Assembly (NCBI GenBank): GCA_963170055.1
Contig: CAUJGJ010000040.1
Location: 1,552,301 to 1,616,300, forward strand
Direction of reading: 5' to 3'
DNA length: 64,000 nucleotides
Origin: Halisarca cf. caerulea
Taxonomy: Eukaryota; Porifera; Demospongiae; Chondrillida; Halisarcidae
In this document: one piece after another, positions 1 through 11,223 of the stretch
Position numbering within the stretch: position 1 is the first letter of the stretch
How the letters are laid out: each line of letters begins with the position of its first letter
Position numbers and translations under genes: made by a program
The notes under the pieces: generated by a model
Database searches by the model: none
What the model was told of the DNA's origin: nothing
Seen by the model: the letters and a program-made list of their open reading frames with translations, nothing else

Positions 1-73
1 AATTACAACGTATATAGAGTTGACTTGTGTGCTTCCACACAGGAAGACAGTTATATACTTAGTATTGTGTATA

Positions 74-252
74 TATAGTCACACCTGGTTTATCCGACAT
101 GGGTTTATCTGAAAACCTCATTTACCCGACACTCTGCTGTGAATCACCACCACCACTCTGTGTACTGTTTACCCTGATTTATCCAACATCTGGTTTATCT
201 GACACATTTTATGAGGAACAAACGTGGTCGGATAAACCAGGACCCACTGTAT
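74..252. mobile_element. pogo/Tigger-like MITE
   Basis: The ends form imperfect inverted repeats. Both share CCTGGTTTATCCGAC, preceded by TATAGTCACA on the left and TACAGTGGGT on the right (reverse complement). TA flanks both sides, which fits a TA target duplication. The interior repeats 'TTTATC.GAC' variants and has no open coding frame. The end style resembles pogo/Tigger-type Tc1/mariner termini; this is inference from the terminal pattern only. A decayed relative lies near 17,587-17,665. Confidence 0.6.
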
Positions 253-875
253 ATGTATGCACAGTGGTGTTTGTGATTTTGCAGGAAACAGATCTATTAG
301 TAACGTCTAAGGGTGATTGTATTTGGTAGCCTAGTTGTTTGGAGACTGAGTAAGTGCAGCAGGGATCACAATGAATTATGTGGAACCCCTCTAATCCAGA
401 CCGCTGAATTAAAGAAACCCCTCTACACATCCCACTGGAAACCAAATGATTATCTATGCTTGCCACACACAGGTAGGGTTAAGTGCACGTTGAACATAAA
501 AGGGGCATTTCTGAAGAAAGACGGAATGTGATTACCTTGTAATGTCTTAGCGAGCTAGATCATGCGTGATCTGCTTCACCAAATAAGTATGAAGTTGTGA
601 TGCACTAGTGAATGCCTGTCTAAAAATAGATCCAAACCAGTGCTACTACTGCATGACAGTTAGGTTTTGTACTTTATTGTGAATTGTTAGGTTAGATATT
701 ATCCATGTGGTTTGGAGGCCCAAATGACCTTGAAACCCCATACAGGTTTGAAGTTCTCCTGGTATCCTGAGGTTATTTGTATATTACACAAACATGTACT
801 TGATGGTTAACTTGACTCTGTAATATTTACACTGTATCATTTATTGACATGAATGTACATGTTGTATGTACATGT

Positions 876-901
876 ACACACACACACGCACACACACACA
901 C
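876..901. repeat. CA microsatellite
   Basis: A run of CA dinucleotides with one CG interruption. The short reading frames across it are artefacts. From 253 to about 930 I see no other recognisable feature. Confidence 0.9.
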
Positions 902-934
902 GATTTACACAGCCATCTTGCGAGTAGCATGTCG

Positions 935-1603
935 CATGTGGGACATGTTCAGATTTGTTATGATAGGGCTCTTCAGTTTGTATAGTGATGAAATGATATT
1001 TTTGGGCGCCTATACTAGTCACGCAGTTATCTCATGATCCTGGCTGAAATTTGGGTGTATATGATAGCCTAATCGTGTTTAGTAATGTTTACTGTTGTCA
1101 CTGCTGGTTTGTCACATGCTCGCATGTGATCCAACATGCTGGTCTTCTTCTGGGTGCAACACACAGAATTGCCGAGGAAACATTTCGTTACTTCGTATCA
1201 GGAGTTCACAACTCAACTTTTCCATGTATGAGAAATTGTACTGCGCTTCGTGTCCGAAGTTATGGGAGTTTAAAATTTTGCTGGTAAGCCCTGTTTTGCT
1301 AATACTTGAGTTTTGTAAAGAGATGCTAGATCCCATGCATGGAGATTTTTAGTAAATCTTCTGGTATAGTGTTATGCCAGCTTACTCACCCTTGGGGGTG
1401 TTCCTGTGCTTTGTACCCAACCCATTTTGGTCTTAAGTAGGGGTCAGGAAACTGGTCATATTTCACCGATGAAGGGCAGAGACGTTGTTCTCCTAGAAAT
1501 GTGTTTAGTGATCCTTCTCAGAGCCACAAAGACTAAGAACAAACCTTTGAAAAATCGACGCAAATTTCACACCTATCAATTAGCGCGGACATGTCCCACA
1601 TGC
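935..1603. mobile_element. MITE family gamma, near-complete copy
   Basis: It is bounded by inverted repeats around GCATGTGGGACATG. The left end continues as AGATTTGTTATGATAGGGC. The right end, read inward, continues as TCCGCGCTAATTG. The same two end types recur at 6,541, 12,205, 14,680/15,400, 32,698/33,992 and 57,281/63,750. Inside is the subterminal motif GTCACATGCTCGCATGTGA, a near-palindrome also seen in other copies. No protein-coding capacity was recognised; it is a non-autonomous DNA transposon. Confidence 0.6.
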
Positions 1604-1904
1604 GGTGACTGCGCATGTGTAGTCATCATACTATGACCGAGGAAAAGGTAGGTACAGTTGACAAGAAAATCTATGGGGAAATGAGTTGGAAAAGAAAAGT
1701 AGCTCTCTCCATTGTATGATTAGTCAGCAGCCATTTTGGAATTCTGGTGTTATTACACCTAGACACTTGCCATATCACCCCTACAGACGCGGCTCTCCTT
1801 ATCAACCTGGTCAACGTATGCGCCAGCCACAACATGCACTCCTCGAGCAGCGAATAAATTCTCCTTTGCCGTTGATTTGCAACCCTCCTCCAGTATTTAA
1901 CAAA

Positions 1905-2367
1905 TCTTGCACCATAAGAAACCGGAAGTAAAAAGCACCTCATTCTAAATACCACAAGATTTGACACCTTCACGCGACTCATGACTTTAGTAGAGAGAGG
2001 TAAAATGTACTAACCACGCTAACCAGAGACGAAGCATCGCTGTTTTGCCAATGTGCTATAAGGCCTTTGTCTGGGAATTCCACCCTTCATCAGTAGCACT
2101 GGGCAGAGCAGTAACGGATGTTCCTTGGAAACCTCCCATCATGGGATTGGTCAAGGAAAATCCGAAACCGCTAGATGGTATTAAACAGACATCTTCAGAG
2201 AGTTCACAGAACTCGATTATGTTACAACTACAATCCTTTTGTTTAGTAGAGAGAGTTCAATTTTTCGTTGTAACTCTTATTTGAATATCTTTGTATAGTA
2301 CCAAGTTGTGTTCCATTTACACTTCGAAAGCCAAGGATTACAGATATCAAGTCACAGAAGGGGTTTA
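1905..2367 (+). repeat. Interspersed repeat epsilon, interrupted copy
   Basis: It shares the block ATAAGAAACCGGAAGT and, further in, the block AGTCACAGAAGGGGTTT with copies at about 24,117-24,460, 40,280-40,600 (inverted) and 63,880-64,000. This copy is split by repeat delta at 2,000-2,242. It is cut on the right by a beta-type MITE end at 2,368. No coding potential was seen. Confidence 0.55.
2000..2242 (+). mobile_element. Repeat delta, short copy with 13-bp target duplication
   Basis: This 243-bp insertion is flanked on both sides by TTAGTAGAGAGAG (1,987-1,999 and 2,243-2,255). It splits repeat epsilon, whose other copies are continuous at this point. The sequence from TAAAATGTACTAACCACG to ACAATCCTTTTGT is shared with the complex copy at 32,811-33,540. 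A 13-bp duplication is typical of target-primed retroposition rather than cut-and-paste transposons. There is no poly(A) tail and no recognised tRNA-like promoter, so the class is unknown. Confidence 0.55.
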
Positions 2368-2515
2368 CGCAGGAATAACATGTGCCTTTTCAGGAAGAGG
2401 GGCGTTATTTGGTTTATAAAGGAATTTCATTTACTAATCACACGTTTTACTGATATGCACGCGTTAGTCACATGTATGTTTGCATGAAGATAATTATATA
2501 GGCCTAGAACAGAAC

Positions 2516-2880
2516 AGGTGTACCCCACACAACCCGGAATGCTCATCAGCCCATTGTGCTTGGACCCCAGTCATCTACACATATGAATACTCCTGTGTCA
2601 ACAGGTATACCCCACACAACCCAGAATGCTCCTCAGCCCCCCTTGTGCTTGGACCCAAGTCATCTACACATATGAATACTCCTGTTTCAACAGGTATACC
2701 CCACACAACCCAGAATGCTCCTCGGAGTATTCAACAGGTATACCCCACACAACCCAGAATGCTCCTCATCCCCTTGTGCTTGGAACCCAGTCATCTACAC
2801 ATATGAATACTCCTGTTTCAACAGGTGTACCCCACACAACCCAGAATGCTCCTCAGCCCATTGCAGGGTGGTCACCAGAG
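2516..2880. repeat. 87-bp minisatellite, first array
   Basis: Tandem units begin with AGGTGTACCCCACACAACCC at 2,516, 2,603, 2,692, 2,736 and 2,823. The spacing is 87-89 bp except for one 44-bp truncated unit. Because 87 is divisible by three, long frames stay open by repetition. They translate to a Thr/Ser/Pro-rich 29-residue repeat. I see no start context, splice sites or flanking exons that support a gene, so I treat the frames as artefacts. Confidence 0.85.
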
Positions 2881-3139
2881 AAAAAATGAAAGAGGGTGGC
2901 ATTTGCGTAAGCCAGTAGTAGGCTAGTGTACAGCTGCCATATGATGGTTTCACTTCTTGTAATCAGGGAAATTCGCTCAAAAGTACGTATAATATTATTA
3001 TGATATGCACAGTGTCAGTTTTACTTAATCTATCGACTCAAAGTACCTGAACAGAGAAGGAATGACTCTACTAAAATAAAAAAAGTTGGTTTAAGCCAAA
3101 ATTTAAGGAGGGTGGCCCGCCCTGCTTAAAAGGGCTGGC

Positions 3140-3660
3140 GAGAACACAGCATTGTGCTTGGACCCAAGTCATCTACACATATGAATACTCCTGTTTCAAC
3201 AGGTGTACCCCACACAACCCACAATGCTCCTCAGTCCCTTGTGCTTGGACCCCAGTCATCTACACATATGAATACTCCTGTTTCAACAGGTGTACCCCAC
3301 ACAACCCACAATGCTTCTCAGTCCCTTGTGCTTGGACCCCAGTCATCTACACATATGAATAACAGGTGTACCCCACACAACCCAGAATGCTCCTCAGCCC
3401 CTTGTGCTTGGACCCCAGTCATCTACACATATGAATACACCTTATTCAACAGGTGTACCCCACACAACCCAGAATGCTCCTCAGCCCCTTGTGCTTGGAC
3501 CCCAGTCATCTACACATATGAATACACCTTATTCAACAGGTGTACCCCACACAACCCAGAATGCTCCTCAGCCCCTTGTGCTTGGACCCCAGTCATCTAC
3601 ACATATGACTACTGCTGTGTCATGCAATAGGTGTACCACACACAACGCAGAATGCTCCTG
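3140..3660. repeat. 87-bp minisatellite, second array
   Basis: Units start at 3,201, 3,288, 3,364, 3,451, 3,538 and 3,629, mostly 87 bp apart with one 76-bp unit. The units are closely similar to the array at 2,516-2,880. The two arrays are separated by about 260 bp of non-repetitive sequence. Both lie inside the beta-type MITE. Confidence 0.85.
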
Positions 3661-4756
3661 AGGAATATTGCCAGAACCATTCATCTGCATACCGAATGGT
3701 GACAAATGCATCAGTCTGCAGCTGGTACCCGAGTCAATAAGCGTCCGCAGGTATGACATGTGCACTTAAAGGTATTTGAGGGCCGTTTTGTGGTTTAGGT
3801 GGAATTTAATACAATTCTAACACCGAATACAGGGATTGTGCACGCAAGTCATGTGTTCCTCTGAATCTACGAAAATAGTCCAAGTGAATTTGTGGTAATT
3901 TCGACGGAATAGACATCTTGCAAACGAAGAGGATTAGGAAAATTCTCTAACGGTGAAAATTTAGATATTTTGGTTAGTAGTCTTTCAACTTCGTATTACT
4001 CCCTTAATCGAGCATTTACATGACCGCCTTTTCCACTGAAACTTTTTTTATAGGTCCGAATCAACTATTGTTTATTTGGCTTTACGAACACAACAAATAC
4101 AATTCTACCAAGAAATGTAACATTTAATAGTTGTAATGATGTCTGATATCCTTCTCAGGACTCATAATGTAATAGAACGGAAGAAAAAAGGGGGTGATTT
4201 CAGCCGACTTTAGGGGCGCCATTTTGTTTACACCTCACATGTGCACATGTTACACCTGCGTCTGAGACTATATGCATGTAGTTCTTGATACGTTTTATTC
4301 GTTATACAATCCCTATTGTACTTCAGATACAAACAATAGTCAAGCACATGGCCAGTAAACTCTCATCGCGTGATGTATTATACATGGTAAATAATGATAG
4401 AGATTGGTGCATGAGTGATGATGACTTGGTAAACAGTGAAGATGAAGGAGAATTAGACAGTTTTATCCTCTCAAACACAGATGATGCACTTGAGCAGTTC
4501 CAGCAACTTCCAGGTGAAGTAAACATCATGCTCCCTCCGAATATGGACAGCCTTATACTTCCATCAAATACTTTGCCTAGTCCAAGCTCAAACAGATGTG
4601 GATGAGGATGACAGTCTCCAATCACTGCCCCTCTCCACTCATTGACTGAGTAAAGGACTTTTGAGACGTTTCTGGCTCTACAAGTCCAAACCTTCATCGT
4701 CACAGCCTCCCTTATGATTTCTTCCTGGAAATGTGGGGTAGTGATACTTTTCACTA

Positions 4757-5962
4757 CCGTACGCGCTCTAATTTTCAAGGGCCTAAACTTTCGCAGATGT
4801 CGCAAATTCGTGATTTTCGCATTTTTATTCTCGCGGGTCCCCATCCAGTGCCTGTTTTGTTTGCAGGCATAGATTGAGTATCTTGGTCCAAGTTAACTGG
4901 TGATAGACCTGAACTGACCATAGATCGCAATTCCCACTTTAACCCTCTGACCCGCACCCATAGCAAATAGGGTACTAGAATCACAAAACTTCCAGAATAT
5001 TTTCCAGACGAACTGAAAGAGCAACTACTTAACTATTATACCAGTATGAAGGTACAATGGATAGGCTACCTATCGATAGATAACTTGAAAGAATTCGCTC
5101 AGGGAAAACCGAGACAAAGGTTATTTGAAAATCAGACATGTTTGCGTCTTCGCTCAAGAAGACTCAGTAACTCCGCGATAAAAACTTGGAACAGTTCGTG
5201 CTATCTATCAAACAATAGCTAAGAAGACAAGCTTCAAAATGTTACCATAGTTGATATGGTTGCATTGCTGTGAAGGCTGGAAAATATTCGTGAAGATAAA
5301 AAATACGATACGTAACGTGCGCAGCAGACATTTTTAGTTGAGATGGATCTGCCGTTTATCGATTGCTATTGTCTTTGGTACCAGTTTGTAGCTCTATGAA
5401 TTCTGTATAAAATGGTACACAACTCGTATTGATATGAGCTATGGTAAGCCAATAAACGCCGCTTGAAAAACTTCCGGTGTAAATTTCTTTTACTAAGCGC
5501 GCGGTTCAGAGGGTTAAAGTTCTAAAGATTGCCAAGCCAAACAGGGCAATGACACAGAGACGTGAGCGGTTTCTTCCTCTGAAGTGTTGTATATTTCTTT
5601 TCTGACAGCATCTGCCATACTTGATGGGACAACTTGCTCCAAATCTGGAATGTCCAGACGCTTACAAACCAATAACGAATGAATCGATTGCACCATTCTT
5701 TATCACCGTCAGGTACATGGCACATGCGAACGCAAACGAAGATGAAATAATGGCAGCGGACAAGCCGATACCTTCTTTGATAAATACATAGGTATATCAT
5801 CATGGATCTAATAACAATACAACAAGGCGTCAACAGCGCCGCCCATTTTAAGACACCGCGACATTTTATTTCAAACTTTTCACTGATTTAAACTTTCGCG
5901 GATGGCTTTCAATCCACGAAAACCGCGAAAGTTTATGCCTGCGAAAATTAGAGTACGTACGG
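4757..5962. mobile_element. Tc1-like MITE (family theta), nested host of another MITE
   Basis: TA is found on both sides (4,755-4,756 and 5,963-5,964). The inverted ends read CCGTACGCGCTCTAATTTTC on the left and CCGTACGTACTCTAATTTTC on the right (reverse complement). Both continue into AAACTTTCGC. It is inserted in the piggyBac relic. It contains a 579-bp piggyBac-type MITE at 4,939-5,517, which leaves an original theta element of about 630 bp. No coding frame was recognised. Confidence 0.75.
4939..5517. mobile_element. piggyBac-type MITE family alpha, copy 1
   Basis: It has TTAA at both ends and inverted termini TTAACCCTCTGACCCGC / TTAACCCTCTGAACCGC. It is the same length class as, and clearly similar over its whole length to, the copy at 43,907-44,484, which lies in the opposite orientation. 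The TTAA duplication and CCCT-type ends are the hallmark of piggyBac transposition. It is non-autonomous. It lies inside theta, which lies inside a piggyBac relic: three layers. Confidence 0.8.
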
Positions 5963-6056
5963 TATTTAGCTAAGCAGACAAATTTGTATGCCCATCAGAA
6001 GCAGACAATAACCTGAGATAATATAGATGATAAAGAAATGTAGTCATTTATGGGTA

Positions 6057-6394
6057 CCATATGTGCTCAAACTTTCGTGGGATGAAAATTTTGCGGATCA
6101 CCGATTTTCAATATTTTTGCATTTTTTATTTTCGTGGACCCCCCTTTAATCCTTCTTTTATTTAGCCTTTTACTGTCCTAGACTTCATTAGTTTGTGAGT
6201 TTGTGATGAAAGTTTTTGGAGAAACGAGCAAAGGCGCTGCAGTGCTTCTCCACGAGTCCTGTTCTTTTGACGGCCATCTTGGATATTGCACAAGAGCTCG
6301 ACCTAAATTTTCACGGGCTTAAAATATTTGTGCATGGCTTCCAATCTGCAAAAACCACAAAAGATTCATCCCGCGGAAATTTGAGCACATATGA
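6057..6394. mobile_element. Tc1-like MITE (family theta), short copy
   Basis: TA flanks at 6,055-6,056 and 6,395-6,396. The inverted ends are CCATATGTGCTCAAACTTTC and, from the right, TCATATGTGCTCAAATTTCC, each followed by a GGGATGAA block. It interrupts the piggyBac relic in frame. It is 338 bp and non-coding. Confidence 0.75.
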
Positions 6395-6540
6395 TATACA
6401 AATGCCCATGGGGATTGTACATTTGCCTTCAATAAGGCATTATTAGAGCAGACATCCACTACTTGGCAGCCTGGGAATTGTTCAAGATATGAGCCACAAT
6501 AGGTACCAGTCCATTTTATGTCACTTACACCTCAATGATA

Positions 6541-7230
6541 CACATGTGGGACATGTCTGTGCTAATTTGGAGGTGTGAAAATTTCATCTTTTTTACACCT
6601 TTTGTTCTCGACTTGTGGAAGTTTCGAAGTGTCAAACAAGGGATTAACATGTAGGTAAAGGCACAAACATTTTGAGGATTACCATTTTGAAAGATATGCT
6701 TAATTCGCAAAGAAGCTAGTATGGTTTGCTTTAACGTGAAAGTGATAGAAAAATGGTGGAAAGCTTCTAAGAATACTTTTTCACATGCATCGTTATAGCA
6801 AAATATTTACTAACTTATCCATGCGGGGCATTGACAATTCTGCTCTAAAGCCAAGATCTGCAAAAATGACATCAAAAGGCAAAGTTCAATCTGTTGTAAC
6901 TTGGGAGAGGAGTATAAGTTTCCTTGCCTCTATAAAGTTTTATCGTTTTATCCTGCAACTGGCTCAAAGTTGGCACCAGTAAACTGTCTCCAACTTGTGA
7001 TGCATGGATAGATATGTACAATGCAAACCATTAGTTTCCATTTTTGTAACTGCAGTTCTCCGTGGGAAGATTTAAAGGCCTACGGCCAAGTATTGCAAAC
7101 AAGACGGAGACAAAGTACATTTCAGGTCATCTATACCCACCACCTGAGAGTACAATCTATTGAACAACTCTTGCTAAGGAATCAAAATAATAGCTCTTGT
7201 TGCGAGAGTGTACAAGGCTAAGAGAATGCG
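6541..7230 (+). mobile_element. MITE family gamma, truncated copy
   Basis: It starts with ACATGTGGGACATGTCTGTGC and a GGTGTGAAAATTTC block, as in the copies at 14,680 and 57,281. The interior (AGCAAAATATTTACTAACTT, AAAGCCAAGATCTG) matches 14,940-15,010. No right terminus was found. From 7,230 to 8,700 I recognise nothing further. Confidence 0.5.
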
Positions 7231-7239
7231 TATGTATCA

Positions 7240-10200
7240 AAATCCTGTGGGGGATTTTGACATACTTTGTTCCTGAAATGTACAGCTTTTTGTAGCTTTT
7301 ATATAGTGCAAGACACCATAAGAGGCCAATGCGCGTACCTTTCAAAAAAACGCCGTTAGATAGCGAAGGAACTTAAGCGCCCGTAGTGTTAGGTATCAAA
7401 CAACGCAGAAAAGGACACTGATTCTGAATCTGAATTCGGTTTTCTCATATTCAGAATCGTTATTTAGAACAAAGACATTAAAGTTGGTTCTTCATATTGA
7501 CCAATCAGATAACTCGCTCAGGTCACGTGTTGCGTTACTAAGGCCTCAAAACGCAGTAAACAATGAGGTAACACGCATGTATCTATGTCGCAAAATGGCC
7601 GCCGGAAACAAGTAAGCCCCTATTTCGGGAAATTTTGACTCAAAAAGTTGCGGAATCATCAAAATAGCCTTGTTCTCATACTTTTGTTTGGAAGATGCTT
7701 TGATTCTGTGAGTTATGATTAAAATAAAAGTGCTCTTATGCTTAAAGCGACGCAATTTTTCAGATGGTAAGATATGCCTTTGTTTTCGGGCACAATACAC
7801 CTTGATGTCTTTACCAGAGGTATCTAATTCCTTGAATGATCAAGTATATCTAACATGTGACTGTTCGATTTGAAAAGAACTAGCTTTGAAAGGTAATAAC
7901 TCCCATTTCACATTGTAAAAACATCATTGAATAATGATTATTATGTACAAAAATTAAATTAAATACAAAATGAAGGAACTGCATAGCAGTCACCAGGAAA
8001 TGAAAATTTAAGCATATGTCAAGCATATGTACGCACCTAAAAGGAAGAAGCAGAAAAGGTGATCAACTCAGTGTGAGAATTAAGCATATGTCACCAACGG
8101 TAACATAAAGATTCAATAATAGCAATCCTCATGCACACTAAAAAGAACTTATTTTAAGGTCTTAACACAATGTAAATCAAGCAAGGGACCTGTAATGCAT
8201 TGTACTTTTACTAAAATTCCAACAAGACATGTCTTTATGAGGATACAGTCATACTGCAAGCACACAATGGTTAGAGATTTCATGCATCTGATGGGTGCAT
8301 ACCTCAAGGGGGTATGCATCTCAGCATGATGCCAATACTTTCCTACTGGCACAAACACATCTATTAAGGTGCTCATTCAAACAAAAATTGAGGAAATACA
8401 GTATGTAGCAGAATGTCTAAGTATATTTTCAGTGTACTGAGCCCGTCGGTAAAGACAACTCTTGCAGTGTATACATGAGAACCTGTGCATATATCTGCAA
8501 GGTGAATTGAGAAGATGTTATTCTGCACCAATAAAGGTCCAAAAAGTATGATGAAGAGCACAAACACCAAGTGCTGTGAATCCTTCTACGAATATAAACA
8601 TGGTCATTTCTAAGCTTAAATACCATGTATGAATAAAATCATGCTTGAAAATGTAGAGAAGGCTTTTGTCTATATGTTGGTTCTATCAGTAAGCCTGTGC
8701 TCCAAACTGAAAGTCTGGAATTTCTCCGCGAATAAAGTGGGGCGTTTTGCAATGTAGACACCGTAAAACAATAACTAAGGCACTTACCGACAAAATCATG
8801 CTTGATCTACTGCTGTCATGGACTGAAAAGAACATTTCTTGTGCGAATGCCCACGTGCTGTCATACTCGGCCGGAGAAGTCACCAAACTGGGCAATCTCC
8901 TTCCCAAAGTCCATTATGCAACCCAGGAGCTCGCTTCTCATCCATTTGACTTGTTATCATGTGGGTTGCTTTCAAACAGAGGGACCTGTGATCTGCTGGA
9001 GTTGTTAAGATGCTTGGTTCTTGCATAGCATGAGCTACTTGTTACTGATCTATGTGCTGTACTTGTCATGCCATCTCTTCTACAGTTATGCTTGCAAGAA
9101 CTGGATGGTAAACATGGTCCTGACAAGTCAAGGTGGGCTTTTTGAAGCACACTTCCTGACAAATCTCTGTGTCATCAATCTTTACTTCCAGTTCCTCCAC
9201 AGAGTCATTGTCAGCCAGAGAAGTCTCAAAGTACCAGAGAGGAATGCCAAACATTTCTTCAAACCAAGCCTGATGCAGAGAAGATGTGTTGAAATCCACT
9301 TGCAGAACTTGCCATGTCTTTATTATGATTTCAGTACATTTGAATTGTAATTATCATGTTCACGTACATTTGCTCGTTGCCTTTTCATAAGCATTCGAAT
9401 CTCGAAAATTATAAATAGAACCACTATGTCATCTTATCATCTTTGGAAGCCCTATTTTTAGGCTTTCTAATGATGTCAGATTTGAAATTATAGCGTGTTC
9501 CTATTGATCAGTACGAGTGTTTGAATTTCCCTCTCTTTTCACAGGCGCTTTTGGACATCTTGGCGTCTTATGCAATAATATTTGAGGGCGCTTTTGGGCT
9601 TCTCGGCGTTAATGGGTTAACATGTAGGCAGACACATAAGCGTTTCGATGATTCCCCTTTTGAAAGACCTGATTCAAGCGCGCAGAAGCTATATACTAAG
9701 GTTTTACTAGCCTCTACCAAAAAGTGAAACGCTTTGGGTGATAGATGGTGGAGTGCTTTCAAGACTACTTTTTTACATGAATCGCTATAGCAAAACATTT
9801 ACTAACTTTTCCATGCAGCAGCCAAGACAATTCCTCTCCAAAGCCGAGATCTGTAATATTGGCCCTCAGAAGACAAATTAGAAATGCTAAGAAATTTGAT
9901 CAATGTTTGTAAGAGAACAGCTGTAGAGTTCCTTAGAAATCCTGCAGATGACGTTTCAGACAACAACAATGCTGAATGGCTGTGAGTTGATGAATGGCCA
10001 CTATAGAGTTGCTGACCGACAATGATGAAAACTTTGTTGCTAGCACTCCAGTACACTGGGGAATGCTAGCATGCTTCCATAGTTGGTTGCAAATAACTCA
10101 GACACAAATCATTACCAAACTATTTTGCCATCGATTCGAGGCATTTCCACACTTTCCAAAGTGGTGACAAATCTTCAAGTGGACGAATTTATAGGGGAAA

Positions 10201-10419
10201 TAAATATACGGTATTGTATTATGCGATGCCATGCAGTTCTAATTACACCCAGAAAACGGTTCCATAGCTAAAACATGTTTAATCATGATGAAGATGGCAT
10301 GCTTTTTTGCATAATTATATATATCAATTTGTTCTGTAGGTCATGGTCCGAAGTATATCTGTGTCAACTATCTACTAAAACCGTTCTATGAGGATCTGCT
10401 GTAAAGGCTTGAACAGATT
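7240..10419. other. No recognised gene; one repeat fragment
   Basis: Scattered open frames (for example 8,747-9,028 plus and 9,066-9,299 minus) resemble no family I know and lack convincing splice or start context. A gamma-family internal fragment lies at about 9,620-9,880 (blocks GCTTTGGGTGATAGATGGTG and AAAGCCGAGATCTGTAATAT, both shared with 14,890-15,015). The rest looks like unique intergenic DNA. Confidence 0.4.
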
Positions 10420-11223
10420 TTAACCTTTTAACGTTTGCGTTTGTGCGATTTTTTTGTCCCCAAACGTTTTTAGGGCCATAAAGTGGCTCTTGAAGACAGA
10501 ACAGATTAAACGCATTTCGAAGTATGAAACCTATTGGAAAGCTTCGAAAAGTCTTTCAAATGCATGGAAAGACATATCAGAAGACTTTGGGATCAAAAAG
10601 ATGACAAGATTCGCTATTTTATAGACTCAACAAATACTTCAAAATATCCGTAATAGTAATAGAGCAAATATCGATAAAATACTTTCAGCATGGGGGCTAG
10701 TGCACTTTATGTTCCATTCCTGACTGAAATAAGAACAAAGAGTTGCATTCTAAGGCTTATGGTACAGTTCTGATTAACAAAGACGATTATTATCGTTCGG
10801 TAAAACTTTTTTAAGTACCAAAGTTTGCGACGAAACTGAATTAAATCTCACGTTTGACATTTGTAACACCATCAAAAGCTGTTGTAGGATTCTTTCCTGC
10901 TTCGCTTTCTGTCATTTTGTCCAGAAGACTTGTCTACGTTGATTTTCGTGCATTAAATTGCACAAGAAGTTGACGAGACCAGCCATTTTTGTTGAGCTAA
11001 CACCGTATACTTGTTGTATATCTTAGTAATTTCCAGTAAAACTAATATTTTATAAGGCTGTATCTTAGAAAGTACAGAACATATGATGTTCAAACTTCAT
11101 AAAAGAACTCTATTGAGTAGTATCTTGCTATAGTTAACATATTAGTATAAATTCGAAATCGCGTCAAAATGCAAACCATACCACAAAAGCCACTTTATGG
11201 CCTAAAAAACGTTAAAGGGTTAA
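10420..11223. mobile_element. piggyBac-type MITE, 804 bp
   Basis: TTAA sits at both ends. The inverted termini TTAACCTTTTAACGTTTGCG and TTAACCCTTTAACGTTTTTT each lead to GGCCATAAAGTGGC. Its left subterminal block (TTTGCGTTTGTG...CCCCAAAC) is also found inverted at 22,855-22,905, a related copy. It is non-coding. It appears to have landed in an open frame, since removing it with one TTAA leaves the frame from LEQILK into MCTQDLQ open across the junction. Confidence 0.75.

Larger units (their letters stand above)
2368..4260. mobile_element. MITE family beta, expanded copy containing a minisatellite
   Basis: The left end CGCAGGAATAACATGTGC and the right end GCACATGTTACACCTGCG are inverted repeats. 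They match the ends of the 866-868 bp copies at 34,816-35,681 and 45,226-46,093. The left interior (ACACGTTTTACTGATATGCA) and the right interior (TTTCAGCCGACTTTAGGG) also match those copies. The extra ~1 kb comes from the 87-bp tandem arrays in the middle. Confidence 0.6.
4348..6545 (+). pseudogene. piggyBac-like transposase relic, split by MITEs
   Basis: The N-terminal acidic segment (from the ATG at 4,348 to about 4,605) has DRDWCMSDDDLV. This parallels DSDWCDSDDDLV at the start of the piggyBac protein near 63.1 kb. The catalytic-domain start resumes after 5,965 as QTNLYAHQ..., matching QTNFYAAQ in that protein. It resumes again after 6,397 as IQMPMGIVHLPS, matching IQLAMGMVRLPS. Frame stops and two MITE insertions (4,757-5,962 and 6,057-6,394) interrupt it. 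Removing the second MITE with one TA rejoins the frame at FMG-IQM. The relic ends near the gamma-type end at 6,541. It is not functional. Confidence 0.75.

Noticed and set aside
2516..3660. CRISPR-like array
   Set aside because: Units are contiguous near-identical 87-mers with no repeat-spacer alternation, in animal DNA.
2480..3661. Long open frames of 67-158 codons with Thr/Ser/Pro-rich repeats
   Set aside because: They occur in more than one frame because the 87-bp unit is divisible by three. No exon structure or start context supports a mucin-like gene.
8747..9299. Opposing frames at 8.7-9.3 kb
   Set aside because: Neither strand gives a recognised domain or supported splice sites. Composition does not favour one.
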